Source of the DNA: Acanthosepion pharaonis
Lineage: Eukaryota > Mollusca > Cephalopoda > Sepiida > Sepiidae
Direction of reading: 5' to 3'
DNA length: 64,000 bases
NCBI GenBank assembly: GCA_903632075.3
Contig: CAHIKZ030001813.1
Location: 5,650,001-5,714,000, forward strand
The position numbers were made by a program, and so were the translations under genes. Positions 40,901 to 49,194 of this stretch are shown here, piece by piece; within the stretch, counting starts at the first letter, position 1, and each line of letters begins with the position of its first letter. A model generated the notes under the pieces. It saw only the letters and a list, made by a program, of their open reading frames with translations, did not search any database and was not told the DNA's origin.

Positions 40901-42489
40901 AAAAATAATTTGCCTAATGAGATTCATGCATTACAATTTATGTTTAATATGTAGGGTTCATGAAGCACTGAAAACATTATCACATTTTATAGGTAAATAT
41001 TGAAAAAAAAGAGCATCTATTTTTGTTACTACCTAGAGAATAATCCAAATTAAAAGAAGCCTAAGGTGTTATTGGTTTTTGCACAAAGTAATCATAGTTA
41101 ATATGTAAGAAATACTTAATTATGCATTAGATAATCATACTTATCTGATTGGTTAAATCATATCTATTTAGCATATTGTTATATCTACAATTCAGCATTT
41201 TATACTCATGCATTGCAGATATTTGCAAGATTGAGAATTGCCTTCATTTTACTGTGGCAACATTTTTAGTTGAACAAGATTATAAATTATTACTGAAAAT
41301 AAGACATTTACTGAACTAATTAAAAAATAATTTAAAAAAAACAATGCACAGAATAAAAAAGACAACCTCTATGGCATTTCCAAGCATTGTAAATTGCCTT
41401 CTTAAAAATGAATAAAAGAATTGTAAAAAGAATGCAAAGTAAAAATAAAATTATTACTCTTGGAGGGAGGTCATGGCGAATAGGGTAGACAGTAAAATGG
41501 ATCCAGAGAGAGAATTCTAGTTTCTTGGCAACCATGTCTGAGTCCCGTATATCCTGTGGAATGTATGCCTTCCATTCTTTGAGAAAAGCTTTTCGTTTAC
41601 CCAAGGTGAAGGTTTCCATAAGAATTTTCTGAAAAATTTATTTTGATCACATTATTCTTAAAATTACTCTTTGAAAATATAAATACATATTCTTATATTT
41701 GTTCAGATGCATATATAAATATGATGATAACACGATTCTCTTCTATTTATTTGTATTAGTTTGAACTTTGACCTCATTGCAAGATTTTTTCATGTTCCAG
41801 CAGTTCATTGTGTTTACAGTCTTGAATGTTGAAGATCCTTTCAACATCTGTTCATGGTAATTCTTTCATTATCCAGTTTGCTAGAATGTAATTAAAATAA
41901 ACAAATTGATATGTTGATGCCTGTTGAGTTTTTAATCTTTGCTTTTATTCTGCCATACAGTAATGATGAATTTACATGTGAATGAAGTCATAGAAACATC
42001 TGGACAGAGATGCAACTATAAGCTGATAGAATGAAGATGGAGACAAAGCGATCCTTCTCTTAATAATTAGATACCAGGGGACAAATCAAGCTTTAAGATG
42101 AACAATTATTATACTGGGAAACACATTTGTTATATAGGTCCCATGAGTCATATATTATGTTCTTGAAACAAGATAAGTAGTCTAGGTCATTTATTCTAGG
42201 TCATTCAGCTTTAACTTCAAAGTTATCTTAATCATAAATCTCCCCAAAGTGATTTTGGTTACTTGTAATCACATATATCATCAAAGCTATTGTTGTTTGA
42301 AGTGTAATGAGTTTTGGTCATTCTTAGTTCATTTTGCTTGATAAGTCACAGCTAAATCAGAAGTTGCTTCTATCAGTTCCAAATACAATTTATCTTTCTT
42401 AAATATTATATTTTTTTAATTAATGTTACTAGCTTTTACTAAACTTTTATTTTGATTTTTTTTATTCTAACATGTAAAACATACACATA

Positions 42490-42539
<50 letters not shown>

Positions 42540-45500
42540 AACACCAAAATATGGCATGAAAGATTTGCTAAAATCAAAAACCATTATGAAAATATGCTTA
42601 ATTCTTTTCAAAAAGTAGAACTAAATAAGCAAATAAAATTGATACCTTACTAGCTTTAGACTTCTCATCCAATATCGCGTTGACAGGGGCTGAGGAAATA
42701 GGCCTTGAATTTTGTTCACATTCACTTTTAAAAGCTTGTAATGTAGAAACATAACCTCCAAACTCAAAGTACTGGAAAAATAAATATGTAAAAATCATTT
42801 TAATAAAGACTGAATAGAGTTATAATTAGTTCATAACAATTATTAACTAGACAGAGTAGTAAATAAATTAAATAAATGCAAACAACTTTACTCTAAATGG
42901 TGCCAAAAGCAATTCATTAAAGTAGCAATAACTATAACAATTTCTCTTGGTCACAGTTATAGTATATGTTCTAAGATAGCATTATAGATGAGAAAATTAG
43001 AGTGAAATACATGTGATACAATTCCAATTACTAGTAATAGCAAGAGTAAATAAGAGATATGGATTAAAATGAAAACAAATCTATGGAAATGAAAAAATTA
43101 AATAACTCAATTTAAATGACTTCATTGGACATTTGTATACATAATATTGCTTACAGTCACATTACGTTAAAATACTAGTTCCCAGTAGAATTACTGAAGT
43201 TAAGCAATGTTGAGCTTGGTCAGTACTTAGATGGGTGACTACTGGGGAATACTTGTATGTGCAGATGGCTTGGAATTGTTAATTGGATAGCCGAGTTCCA
43301 ATTCTCGCTGGGTTTGTTATATTCACTTACGTGCAAATACCCTTGGGAAAAGTATGAATTTCTCCCCCACCGCCTACCAGCTATGACTTAATTAGTAGGA
43401 CAGGTTTCACTAAACCATCATTATGTCAAAAAAATTGTTACAAACTGAACATATTTTCTGGCTTTAAATAACCTGCAAAGGGTTGATAAGCCATAGAAAA
43501 TGAATGACTCAATCAAAAAGCCTATACATAATCAGAAGCTTTCATAAAAAGCGAATCAGGTTAAAATTTTTGTAATTTAATAGAAAATCACTGAAGTTAA
43601 GCTCTGACATTATGAACTTATTAACACCTTAAATAAAACAAAAGTTAATTCTGTAATAACAGACAGATATTTTTAATTTCATTGGGTTTTATGCTACTAC
43701 TACTAACATTACAGAAAAAAATATACCCTAACAATACTAATGCTCATTTTAAAACTTATAAGTCATACAAAGCCATTTAAAAAGAATTTATGTCATTAGA
43801 AACTTGTTAATATTTCTCATAATAGGAATCAATAAAAAATGAAAAAGATAATGATAGGTACAGAGGAGCTCTTAATCTTGTCTCTTCTATGACTGATATT
43901 TTAGTTAGAGATATGAAAACAGAAAAGTACTCAGTAACTTCTAAAAACCACTGGATGCAAAATACATTTGAGAAAGATCAAAGTATACATTAATCAAAGC
44001 CCTGTATTAAAAAACCACAAAGATGAAACTAGTAATCAGTCTGAATGATGTAAATAGTGTCAATAATAATATTTCACTGCATTTCATGAACTCTTGTAAT
44101 AGCACAAAAGAAAATTTCTATGCAAACTATATAAAGAGAGGTTTGCATTTTAATTGTTCTGGATTTTTTTTTTAACAAACCATTTTCAATTGTTCTCTGA
44201 AATTCTGAGATAATATATTTTCATATTTTATTACTAGTTTCATCTTTGTTGTTTTTTAATACGGGGCTTTGATTAATATGTACTTTGATCTTTTCTCAAA
44301 TGTGATGAAAATCTCCCCTTCTATGATGAGATAAAGCTTTTACATTTTACTCACATCATCTTTTTCTACAACTATGATGTAATACCAACTTTTACATATG
44401 AGAGGCAGAAGCTCAACACAAACTCTCTAATCATTTTTTTGTACTGCCTGAGGCAAAACTGTAAATAAATCCTCCTTCTCACTTTTCATCTACATTGATA
44501 TGTGTTACTCCTCGTTCCTGTTTTGTTAGCATGAGTTATGGTACCCTAAACAACACACTTGAACAAGGCTCTTGTTAGTTCTGTAGTTCATGCAACAGTC
44601 TCCTAGACATATTGATTAGAGATTTAGTGTCTACTAATATTGATTCTAAAATATATTTACATTGAAAGTAGGAGAACCATATGGCCCATGTTTTTCTTCA
44701 AAAACTTTTTGAGTTGGGATTTAATTAAATTTTCAAAATGTGTCCAGGATTTGTTTATCTTGTATTTTTGTTATCAACTGGACCTCAATGTTAATATTAA
44801 CATTATAATGAAAAAGACAATATTAATCTATATAATACTAAAATTCTAATCTTGTATGGATATATGTTTGTTCTCAAGATACAGCTTAAATAATTCATAA
44901 TAACTCAACCAATTTAGGAGCATACTGTACCTTGAACACCAACTGAGTGAATGCCAAATTTCATTAAAAGTAGATTAGGGCTTTTTGAGCTAGTGCCATT
45001 TTTCTGTTTTTATAGCATTTTTAACAGGAAATTCAGTATTTGTTTTTGATACACACTCTTATATCAATCTGTGTATATAAACAAACTTGCATATTCCAAC
45101 TATGTATGAAAAATAATAAACATTCATAATACACGATAATGACATTATTAATTAAATTTAAATATACATAATACAACATACAATTTATACAATTCACTAC
45201 ACTACATTAGAATTTTTTTTATAAAGAAATATCTCAAATGTTTCGCAACTACTTAATAAGTAAAGAGTGTGTCAAAGTGGGTTTGTCATTGTAAAACATA
45301 ATTTGAATGTCTGGTTTGCAACTGTTACATATTTTGAAATAAGTGTGAGGAAGATAGAAGTATATATAATAAAAATTATAATTATTTTGAAAAAATTACC
45401 TAGAAAAAAATGAAACTAAGTGCACAAAAAAAGAGTCATCCATATTTTTTGCTATTACAATAAATATGAATCTCCCTTAGTAGACAAATGCTGTTTGTTT

Positions 45501-46139
45501 TTTTAATGCCTTTTACCTTTGAAAATTATATGGTAAATACTAAGTTTGATCTAAATATTATTGTATAATGTAAGTAATAATAATTATCACAATAACTTGT
45601 ATTGCAAATACAAATTAATATATGTGTAATTAGTAATAAAATTGATAATATTGTTACCTCATGATTTTGTATCAGGAACTGCTTTTAAAAGGAACCCAAT
45701 GGATTTATTGGTGGTCTAGGAACAATAGGATTTTAATCAATCTCAATTATATATAACTAGTGGAATACCTATTGAGCATGGACTGTTTAGTTCATGCTTA
45801 ACAGACTAGGTTTTTATCCCAGAAGGAAACAGGCTTATTTACTTTCATTTTCTGACATCGAGTAGGAGAGCTCATTGGTATGAGGAAATCAAGATGTAAT
45901 TCTTGACAGTAGATTATTAGAAAGATATATGTGGACAAATATTTCCCATTTTTGTAAGTCTCTGTATGCTATAACCAGTAAAAATTGTATATGCATTTCA
46001 TTTTGCTATTGACTGAACAATGATCAATGCATGAACTGAGAAAGTTAGAGTTTATTTAAAAACTTACTTCAACAACAATCGAGTTAAGTTTCCCTTCAAA
46101 GGCTATGGCTGGCTGCATTATCATTGAACCAGACATGTC
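13168..46139 (-). CDS. ARMC9: ARMC9 (LisH/armadillo repeat ciliary protein), N-terminal ~405 residues, 11 coding exons, 3' part outside window
   Basis: Coding exons in transcript order: 46139-46068, 42771-42646, 41628-41458, 40459-40313, 37499-37410, 33941-33917, 33627-33536, 33280-33206, 26945-26821, 19845-19737, 16841-16746 and 13258-13168 (the first begins one codon before the likely start). All have AG acceptors and GT donors, and phases agree at every junction. The translation aligns along its length with animal ARMC9: [14 protein letters not shown] (LisH-like), [56 protein letters not shown] and LLLQALRW. Known for the family: a basal-body/ciliary protein needed for ciliary stability and signalling, mutated in human Joubert syndrome. 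Start is probably the ATG at 46136-46134, in the first exon; ATGs at codons 6 and 8 of that exon are alternatives. The last exon seen ends in phase 1, so the gene continues left of 13168. Introns range from 255 bp to 7 kb and are full of LINEs. I infer a functional gene because no exon is broken. Confidence 0.93.
14880..15500 (+). mobile_element. 5'-truncated Jockey-type LINE
   Basis: The plus-strand remnant encodes [20 protein letters not shown] and [13 protein letters not shown]. The tail 'gccttgcatggggtgaaatg' and an A run follow near 15490. It lies in the ARMC9 intron between exons at 13258 and 16746. Confidence 0.85.
16746..16841 (-). CDS. ARMC9: ARMC9 coding exon 11
   Basis: 96 nt, 32 codons, phase 0 at both ends. 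It reads [20 protein letters not shown] then [12 protein letters not shown], matching [32 protein letters not shown] acceptor, GTAAAT donor. Confidence 0.9.
17092..18557 (-). mobile_element. Tc1-like DNA transposon relic with ~208-bp terminal inverted repeats
   Basis: The left repeat 17092-17300 and right repeat 18557-18351 are inverted copies. Each carries an outer and an inner direct-repeat motif (left: AAAATTATTTGTACAA near 17102 and AAAATTATTCGTACAG at 17283), the IR/DR layout of some Tc1-family elements. The minus-strand coding relic starts at 18175 ([20 protein letters not shown], then the helix-turn-helix [10 protein letters not shown]). It decays through stops and gaps toward 17400, where [15 protein letters not shown] remains. 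The transposase is broken and the element is non-autonomous. Confidence 0.85.
18558..19204. other. Gene-free intronic stretch
   Basis: A+T-rich ARMC9 intron sequence with no recognisable element. Confidence 0.4.
19212..19590. repeat. Interspersed repeat, copy 1 of a ~370-bp family
   Basis: Collinear with 20788-21180 at roughly 85% identity by eye. Shared landmarks are 'gcaaggagaacaagccaact', 'gacacacatattcacttg' and 'caatttgttggtagaagtac'. No open frame or terminal repeat identifies the class. Confidence 0.75.
19737..19845 (-). CDS. ARMC9: ARMC9 coding exon 10
   Basis: 109 nt. It completes the split GAA codon, then encodes [12 protein letters not shown] and [11 protein letters not shown], equivalent to SLDYEKLKKDL...KAFLLQALRW. 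TTCTAG acceptor, GTGAGT donor. A long (AT)n microsatellite begins only 16 bp upstream of its acceptor side (19861). Confidence 0.93.
19861..19922. repeat. (AT)n microsatellite, ~60 bp
   Basis: Thirty or so AT dinucleotides immediately upstream of the acceptor side of the ARMC9 exon at 19845-19737. Confidence 0.95.
20277..22050 (-). mobile_element. APE/RT-type LINE relic, interrupted by another repeat
   Basis: The minus strand shows RT blocks: a KAFNNV-like motif near 21820, then [20 protein letters not shown] and FIISGC (21645-21560), then CYVDNTMLV at the YADD catalytic site (near 21535), so the catalytic motif is mutated to YVDN. The 3' part at 20277-20640 matches the copies at 24441 and 63655. 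About 540 bp of other sequence (20645-21180) splits it. Confidence 0.75.
20645..21180. mobile_element. Repeat inserted in the LINE; contains copy 2 of the ~370-bp family
   Basis: 20788-21180 matches 19212-19590. An extra 5' piece (20645-20787) includes 'taataaatcaaatcaaaaaa', which resembles a retroelement tail. No coding capacity. Confidence 0.6.
22051..24440. other. Gene-free intronic stretch, partly old repeat
   Basis: 22051-23100 is T-rich and may be upstream sequence of the LINE at 20277-22050, but I cannot read a protein. 23300-23560 is a less A+T-rich block of unknown nature. The remainder is A+T rich without features. Confidence 0.35.
24441..24900 (-). mobile_element. 5'-truncated APE/RT-type LINE with (GAA)n 3' tail
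   Basis: The minus-strand C-terminus is well preserved: [40 protein letters not shown] and KFW-like ends. The 3' end is a (GAA)n tail read as (TTC)n at 24448-24469, a simple-repeat tail rather than poly(A). Confidence 0.8.
25575..25998 (+). mobile_element. 5'-truncated Jockey-type LINE
   Basis: It matches the copy at 14880-15500 in the C-terminal region and ends in 'gccttgcttggggtgaaaca' plus an A-rich tail. Confidence 0.8.
26821..26945 (-). CDS. ARMC9: ARMC9 coding exon 9
   Basis: 125 nt, ending in phase 2. It reads [14 protein letters not shown]...[20 protein letters not shown], matching ITPEYLQSVCVRLF...FTRPGTASTMLRASL. TTTCAG acceptor, GTAAGC donor. Confidence 0.93.
27104..27250 (-). 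mobile_element. 5'-truncated copy of the 5S-derived SINE (body only)
   Basis: On the minus strand it matches the 3' body of the 5S-headed copies at 43149 and 63622: gggctgt-like ends, 'ttgcatacaaatgcccttag' and the GGTATGAATCCATTTC region. The 5S-like head is absent. Confidence 0.65.
27725..28400 (-). mobile_element. Second Jockey-type LINE subfamily, truncated
   Basis: The reverse complement aligns with the plus-strand copy at 39430-40138, sharing the ends ctcctaggcctgg / ctcaagtgacccccaggcct and the segment with 'cctcattc' and 'ttccacttgagc'. Coding remnants are stop-filled. Confidence 0.6.
29220..31233 (+). mobile_element. Jockey-type LINE, longest copy, ORF2 relic
   Basis: It carries, in order, the region upstream of RT (AHNECKILLNKAK-like; ORF piece with [20 protein letters not shown]), DISKAFD (30093-30113), [20 protein letters not shown] (30231-30290), YANSTTIYS in place of the FADD box (30325), the thumb region [20 protein letters not shown], and the C-terminal [14 protein letters not shown] domain. 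The tail 'ttggttggggtcaaatgctt' and an A run follow at 31233. Stops and frameshifts inactivate it, and the catalytic aspartates are lost. Confidence 0.85.
31640..32760 (+). mobile_element. Ty3/gypsy-type LTR retrotransposon pol relic
   Basis: Plus-strand fragments resemble RT/RNase [15 protein letters not shown] at 32011 carries the ETDAS catalytic motif, followed by [13 protein letters not shown] and a KHSAI...EAY segment. Beyond it, NITADVLYC and an integrase-like stretch (near 32560-32730) follow. The order RNase H then integrase is that of Ty3/gypsy pol. Frameshifts and stops throughout; no LTR was identified. Confidence 0.55.
32761..33205. other. Intronic stretch, possible LTR remnant
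   Basis: 32900-33010 is less A+T rich and could belong to the upstream retroelement relic. No terminal structure was found. Confidence 0.25.
33206..33280 (-). CDS. ARMC9: ARMC9 coding exon 8
   Basis: 75 nt, 25 codons, phase 0 at both ends: [20 protein letters not shown] then ALGNM. This matches ADYHNLIGVTAELVDSLE of the family. TTACAG acceptor, GTGAGT donor. Confidence 0.93.
33536..33627 (-). CDS. ARMC9: ARMC9 coding exon 7 (coiled coil)
   Basis: 92 nt. It encodes [20 protein letters not shown] followed by [10 protein letters not shown], a heptad-rich helix equivalent to the LHQQLVEAERRS...KRYNKIQ stretch of vertebrate ARMC9. TTTTACAG acceptor, GTGAAC donor. Confidence 0.9.
33917..33941 (-). 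CDS. ARMC9: ARMC9 coding exon 6, a 25-nt microexon
   Basis: A 25-nt exon encoding RGPPKQIE plus the first base of the next codon. It sits between a TTTTTAG acceptor and a GTAAAT donor. It is needed to bring exon 5 (phase 0) into frame with exon 7 (92 nt); the two together make exactly 39 codons. The joined protein then spans the linker before the coiled coil with the expected length. Confidence 0.82.
34470..35340 (+). mobile_element. Mariner-type transposon relic with internal deletion
   Basis: The N-terminal DNA-binding segment [20 protein letters not shown] is readable at 34596-34655, a mariner GDFSL...VDSDQI-type block. A TGNEM/TGDE-like block follows near 35095. The reading then jumps straight to the mariner C-terminus [20 protein letters not shown] (35174-35233). 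The catalytic core between them is missing. TIRs were not confidently identified. Confidence 0.65.
35341..36214. other. Gene-free intronic stretch
   Basis: A+T-rich intron sequence without recognisable features. Confidence 0.4.
36315..36984. mobile_element. hAT-like non-autonomous DNA transposon
   Basis: It is flanked by perfect 8-bp direct repeats GTTTCCAG (36307-36314 and 36985-36992). The uninterrupted copy at 7165-7370 shows that only one is ancestral. It starts CAGCATTGGTGCAAATG, like many hAT termini; the other end, read inward, is AAAGGCTGGTGTGTAC, sharing TGGTG at the same offset. No transposase frame. Confidence 0.55.
36339..36421. repeat. Degenerate ~20-bp tandem motif (CTATGATA)
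   Basis: Four imperfect units of the form (a)tctatgatayncccc lie near the left end of the hAT-like element, a common place for subterminal transposase-binding repeats. Confidence 0.5.
37410..37499 (-). CDS. ARMC9: ARMC9 coding exon 5
   Basis: 90 nt, 30 codons, phase 0 at both ends. It reads [15 protein letters not shown]...[10 protein letters not shown], matching the SWTPELKLKLEKFL...TPKLLTIY segment. AACCAG acceptor, GTATCC donor. Confidence 0.88.
37500..39429. other. Gene-free intronic stretch
   Basis: 38060-38480 is somewhat G+C richer with two short open frames but no recognised protein; it may be an old repeat. The rest is A+T rich. Confidence 0.35.
39430..40138 (+). mobile_element. 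Second Jockey-type LINE subfamily, C-terminal relic
   Basis: The plus-strand remnants [24 protein letters not shown] and [12 protein letters not shown] are the counterparts of the KTKL.F..HR, ..MEYCCHIW and ..L..L.. blocks of the Jockey C-terminus. The 3' end 'cctggtacagggtgaaca' differs from the main family. Confidence 0.7.
40313..40459 (-). CDS. ARMC9: ARMC9 coding exon 4 (signature [13 protein letters not shown])
   Basis: 147 nt, 49 codons, phase 0 at both ends. It contains [19 protein letters not shown] followed by [18 protein letters not shown]. This is the most recognisable stretch in the window and identifies the gene. TTTTTAG acceptor, GTAAGA donor. Confidence 0.95.
41458..41628 (-). 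CDS. ARMC9: ARMC9 coding exon 3
   Basis: 171 nt, 57 codons, phase 0 at both ends. It contains [17 protein letters not shown] and [17 protein letters not shown], matching the LW..HI...IRD.D...QKLEF..HIHFAIY segment of the family. TTTTCAG acceptor, GTAATA donor. Confidence 0.92.
42497..42537. repeat. (AT)n microsatellite
   Basis: About 20 AT dinucleotides in the intron between ARMC9 exons at 42646 and 41628. Confidence 0.95.
42646..42771 (-). CDS. ARMC9: ARMC9 coding exon 2 (LisH-like motif)
   Basis: 126 nt, 42 codons, phase 0 at both ends. It opens with [20 protein letters not shown], the counterpart of the vertebrate YLDFAEFEDTL..F..EC segment of the LisH region. TTCCAG acceptor, GTATCA donor. 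Confidence 0.92.
43149..43410 (+). mobile_element. 5S-rRNA-derived SINE
   Basis: The head begins GCTTACAGTCACATTA. It contains the 5S internal promoter block GAAGTTAAGCAATGTTG and AGTACTTAGATGGGTGAC, close to eukaryotic 5S GAAGCTAAGCAGGGTCG and AGTACTTGGATGGGAGAC. A non-5S body follows (ttcactta...ccttgggaaaag...) that is shared with 27104-27250 and 63365-63622. Pol III-transcribed SINE of the SINE3 type. Confidence 0.8.
43964..44303. repeat. Large imperfect palindrome (arms ~73 bp, 193-bp spacer)
   Basis: 43964-44036 is the reverse complement of 44230-44303 with few differences (acatttgaga...aatcaaagccc...gatgaaactagtaat). The inner flank 'cagtctgaatgatgtaaata' is shared with the 10154-10468 palindrome, so the two may be related elements. 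Confidence 0.8.
44310..46060. other. Gene-free intronic stretch
   Basis: Very A+T-rich ARMC9 intron; no repeat family recognised. Confidence 0.4.
46068..46139 (-). CDS. ARMC9: ARMC9 coding exon 1 (start codon exon)
   Basis: The 72-nt exon reads [20 protein letters not shown] then IVVE. A CTTTCAG acceptor lies just above 46139 and a GTAAGT donor just below 46068. The ATG at 46136-46134 is one codon inside the exon, so an upstream untranslated exon must exist. The length before the YFEF motif (22 residues) is close to that of vertebrate ARMC9. Confidence 0.85.
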
Positions 46140-46330
46140 CTGAAAGAATAATGAAATTATATTCTGAAAAAGTAATTTTTTTTTGAAAATTTGTATGAAA
46201 TTAGTGTGAAAATAATATTACCAGTAAAAACCAGTAATATATTTTGATAAACATTTTGCTATGAAATTACAAGACTAAAATTTGTAAAAAGCTAGAGACA
46301 TAATCATCTCAATAAGAGTCAAATGTTTAA

Positions 46331-46802
46331 TGTAGAGGACCGTGGCTGTGGTGATGTTGTATGTAAAACACACCTGGGTTAAGATTTCCTGCTAGCCGGT
46401 CCAACTACATGAGAAAGTTGGACTTTAATTAAGTCCAAAGAAGACAAGGAAAAACAAACACACACAAGACCGATAAATATATGTAAACAAATATATGTAT
46501 TAATAACAAGAAAGGTTACAAGTTACATGGACAGTTACATGGACAGAGTGTGTGTGGTAAATATTATGAGTGTATGTTGTGGTGAGTGTTCGTACGTACG
46601 TGTATTGTTCTTAGTGTGTTCCCAGCATTTGGGAAACACTGTATCTGTGAGCATTCACATCTGCGAGGTGGTATAAGGCTGAAAGCCTGAGGCAAAAAGA
46701 AGAAGAGGCGAAGGGTCAACGAGTATTTATAACCAGGGGAGAGAGACCCCTGGTGAAGGATTAAGGAGCTAAGGAGGAGCTAAGGAGGAGCTAACTTCGA
46801 CA
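46331..46802 (-). mobile_element. Candidate solo LTR, 472 bp
   Basis: It begins TGTAGAGG and ends CTTCGACA, giving TGT...ACA termini. The flanking 5-mers are TTTAA and TTTAT (one mismatch), compatible with a 5-bp duplication. On the minus strand a TATAAATA box lies at 46731-46724, as in an LTR promoter. No adjacent internal retroelement sequence is seen. A short GGAGCTAA tandem sits near the right end. Confidence 0.5.
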
Positions 46803-46829
46803 TTTATATTTCTTTTAAACATACTGTTA

Positions 46830-46906
46830 GCATGTGTGTGTGTGGGGGGGATCAAATTATTAATTAAGGAACAAGTAGGAAAACATTTATAAATTTAACA
46901 TGTTTC
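46830..46906. repeat. Short interspersed block, copy 1
   Basis: The GT/G-rich run followed by 'attaattaaggaacaagtag' and 'gaaaacatttataaa' recurs at 49195-49265. Confidence 0.6.
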
Positions 46907-46984
46907 ATTGTTTAGCGGAATAATGCAGAGTTGTTTTGATTTTTAAATTCTATGTTGTTTTGTCTTCATTCCTTGAAAACCAAA

Positions 46985-47790
46985 AATGCCAGTTTACAAT
47001 GCCCACGTACTGATGTGCCTGCTATACTCCTGTGAAACATGGGTTGCATACACTTAGATATTCTAGAAAGATTCCCCCAGTGTTCTTTAAAATTGATTCT
47101 TGTTATCTATATCTACTGGATATTCCATACCCCAGACACAAAAAGGCCAATCCAATCATCATTGAAGTGCACATTCATTAGTGCAGGATTTTCTTTCATG
47201 ACAGCAGAATACCCAAGCATATGGTAAATTATTATAAAACACTCAACCCCAGCATAAACCATGGAATCACCAAGGATGTTAAAAAGGCTCTTGTGGCCTG
47301 CCATATAGAAGATCCAGTATGGGAAATTTCTGTTTGTGATTGAAATGTAGAGGCATACAATTCATGAATGCATTAAAATCTTACAAGAACATGTACCGAG
47401 CTGATCAGATGTCAAGTGTGCAGCTAAGAAAGGGTAAATCATCCAGAAATCTGTCAATTTATATGTGCTAAATGTTACAGAGTAAGTTTTTTCAAAGCAG
47501 ACTCCATTAACCACAGGAAGAGTTATATTAAAAAACTATGATCAGTACAGCATTGGAAATAATTTAATATGCAGCGGGTCTTGGAAAACATGCAGAAACT
47601 GCTCTGGTCCCACCTGTCACATAAAAACCCATGAGAAAATTGAACGGACTTTACAAAAAGGACCAGGCCCTGTACAGAACAATTTGCTGTGCCATTATCT
47701 GCAATAAGATTTGTAAGAAACTTTCTGGATTTAAGAGCTGATATCATTCTCATGATAACTTAAAACATTGATCAAACTTGTCACCAATGG
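46985..47790 (+). mobile_element. Old APE/RT-type LINE, C-terminal relic with zinc-knuckle-like end
   Basis: Plus-strand pieces resemble the end of such LINEs: CLLYSCETWV (an LLYGSETW-type box) near 47015. At 47690-47740, CAIICNKICKKLSGFKS followed by YHSH has the C..C...C....F.S....H spacing of their C-terminal zinc finger. It is heavily mutated. Confidence 0.55.
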
Positions 47791-47820
47791 TCATACTTGT
47801 TTAATGAGTCGACAGCCATC

Positions 47821-47846
47821 ATGTATGTATGTATGTATGTATGTAT
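47821..47846. repeat. (ATGT)n microsatellite at a transposon border
   Basis: About six ATGT units directly abut the TA and left TIR of the next element. Confidence 0.95.
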
Positions 47847-47848
47847 CA

Positions 47849-48715
47849 TACAGGATGCGATGGATAAATTGTCATCTAAATTATGCAAAAATGAAAAAAC
47901 ACTGACATCTCATTTTACCAAAATTACACAAAAATATCTTGAAATAATGAAGATTAAATTTATTCAATAAATATGTCATTGGCTTCAACCACAGTCTCCA
48001 GATGATTTCAGAATCTTCTGCAACTCTTCTGCATGGTCTGCTTGTTTAAGTTGGTGAATGCTGCCAAAATCCTTGCCTTAAGTTCATCTTTGGTATCGCA
48101 AGGAGTTTTGTTGGTCACTCACTCAACTGCACCCCACATATAATAATCAAGGGGGTTGCAGTCTATGGAGTTAAGTGTTCAGATGTAAGGGATGATGTGG
48201 TCACAGAAATTGTCTAACAGCCATGACTGGGTTCTCCTACTTGTGTCGCATCGTGCAGAGTCCTTTTGCCAGATATAGGTTCTTCCAGCAGTCACTTTCT
48301 TGACCCAGGGCAGCACCACTTCCTCAAAGCACTTGATGTAGGCCTTCGTATTGAGTCTGAGGCCCTGTGGGAAGATGAATGGAGGCATAACATCGCCATC
48401 ACTAGTGATCACTCCAAACACTATAATGTTAACTGGATATTTGGTTTTTATCACTATCACTACATCTACTGTCTTCAGATTGACACAAAAACACTCTGAA
48501 ATATTCATATTGGAGCTTCCAGCAAGAATGCCAAGCAGTACAGCATGCCATTTCCAATTTTTTGGTGGAGTAAATTGTGTCATGATACTTTTTTTCTCAC
48601 AGACAGTGCACAACTGATCCTGTTATACTGTGCAGTTGACAAAATCAAAAACAAACAATGCACATGTGTAGAATTAAAAATATAAAATAGTGACAATTTA
48701 CCCATCGCACCCTAT
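47849..48715 (-). mobile_element. Tc1/mariner-superfamily element with TIRs, internally deleted
   Basis: The left end CAGGATGCGATGGATAAATT (47851) and right end AATTTACCCATCGCACCCT (48696-48714) are inverted repeats next to TA. The minus-strand frame at 48613-48179 reads VFGVITSDGDVMPPFIFPQG, then VLPWVKKVTAGRTYIWQKDS. After a stop, NPLDYYMWGAVE follows. The QKD and D.NPLDYY positions correspond to the second and third catalytic residues; the N-terminal third and first catalytic block are missing. Confidence 0.75.
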
Positions 48716-49194
48716 ACATACATGTCATATGTTTTGGGGTCTTATGACCTGCTCATAAGCTCCCAAAAATCTCATGGATGTAGTTAAATGTAACCTAATG
48801 ACTCTTGGTGTTAATGTGGAAGATTAGGAAACTGTTGTGGGAGATAGATCTGGCTTGGGAAGATTGATTTAGGAATGCTGCAACAATTTTGATGCAATAG
48901 GCAACAATAAACTACAGAAGAACTCAAAATTGAATGCTGCATTTAAGTATTGAATTAATATTTAAGATTTCCTTTTAAAGGTTCAATGATAATTCTTCTG
49001 CTGCCACTTAATTTAAAGACAATTTGATGTACAAAGGTTTTTACTTTCTGTACGAACAATTATTTTTATTTCATGGGTGACTTTCGCTGGATTTTGCATT
49101 TAATTTTGATTATTCTTGAATTTATTTCCAAGTTATAAAATCTGTTATTGCACAAAGAAAATATGTTGCAAAAAATCATGTAAACATAGTATGC

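Noticed and set aside
41050..41100. Sequence resembling a mariner terminal repeat (ggtttttgcacaaagtaatc).
   Set aside because: No partner repeat or transposase remnant lies nearby; too short to call.
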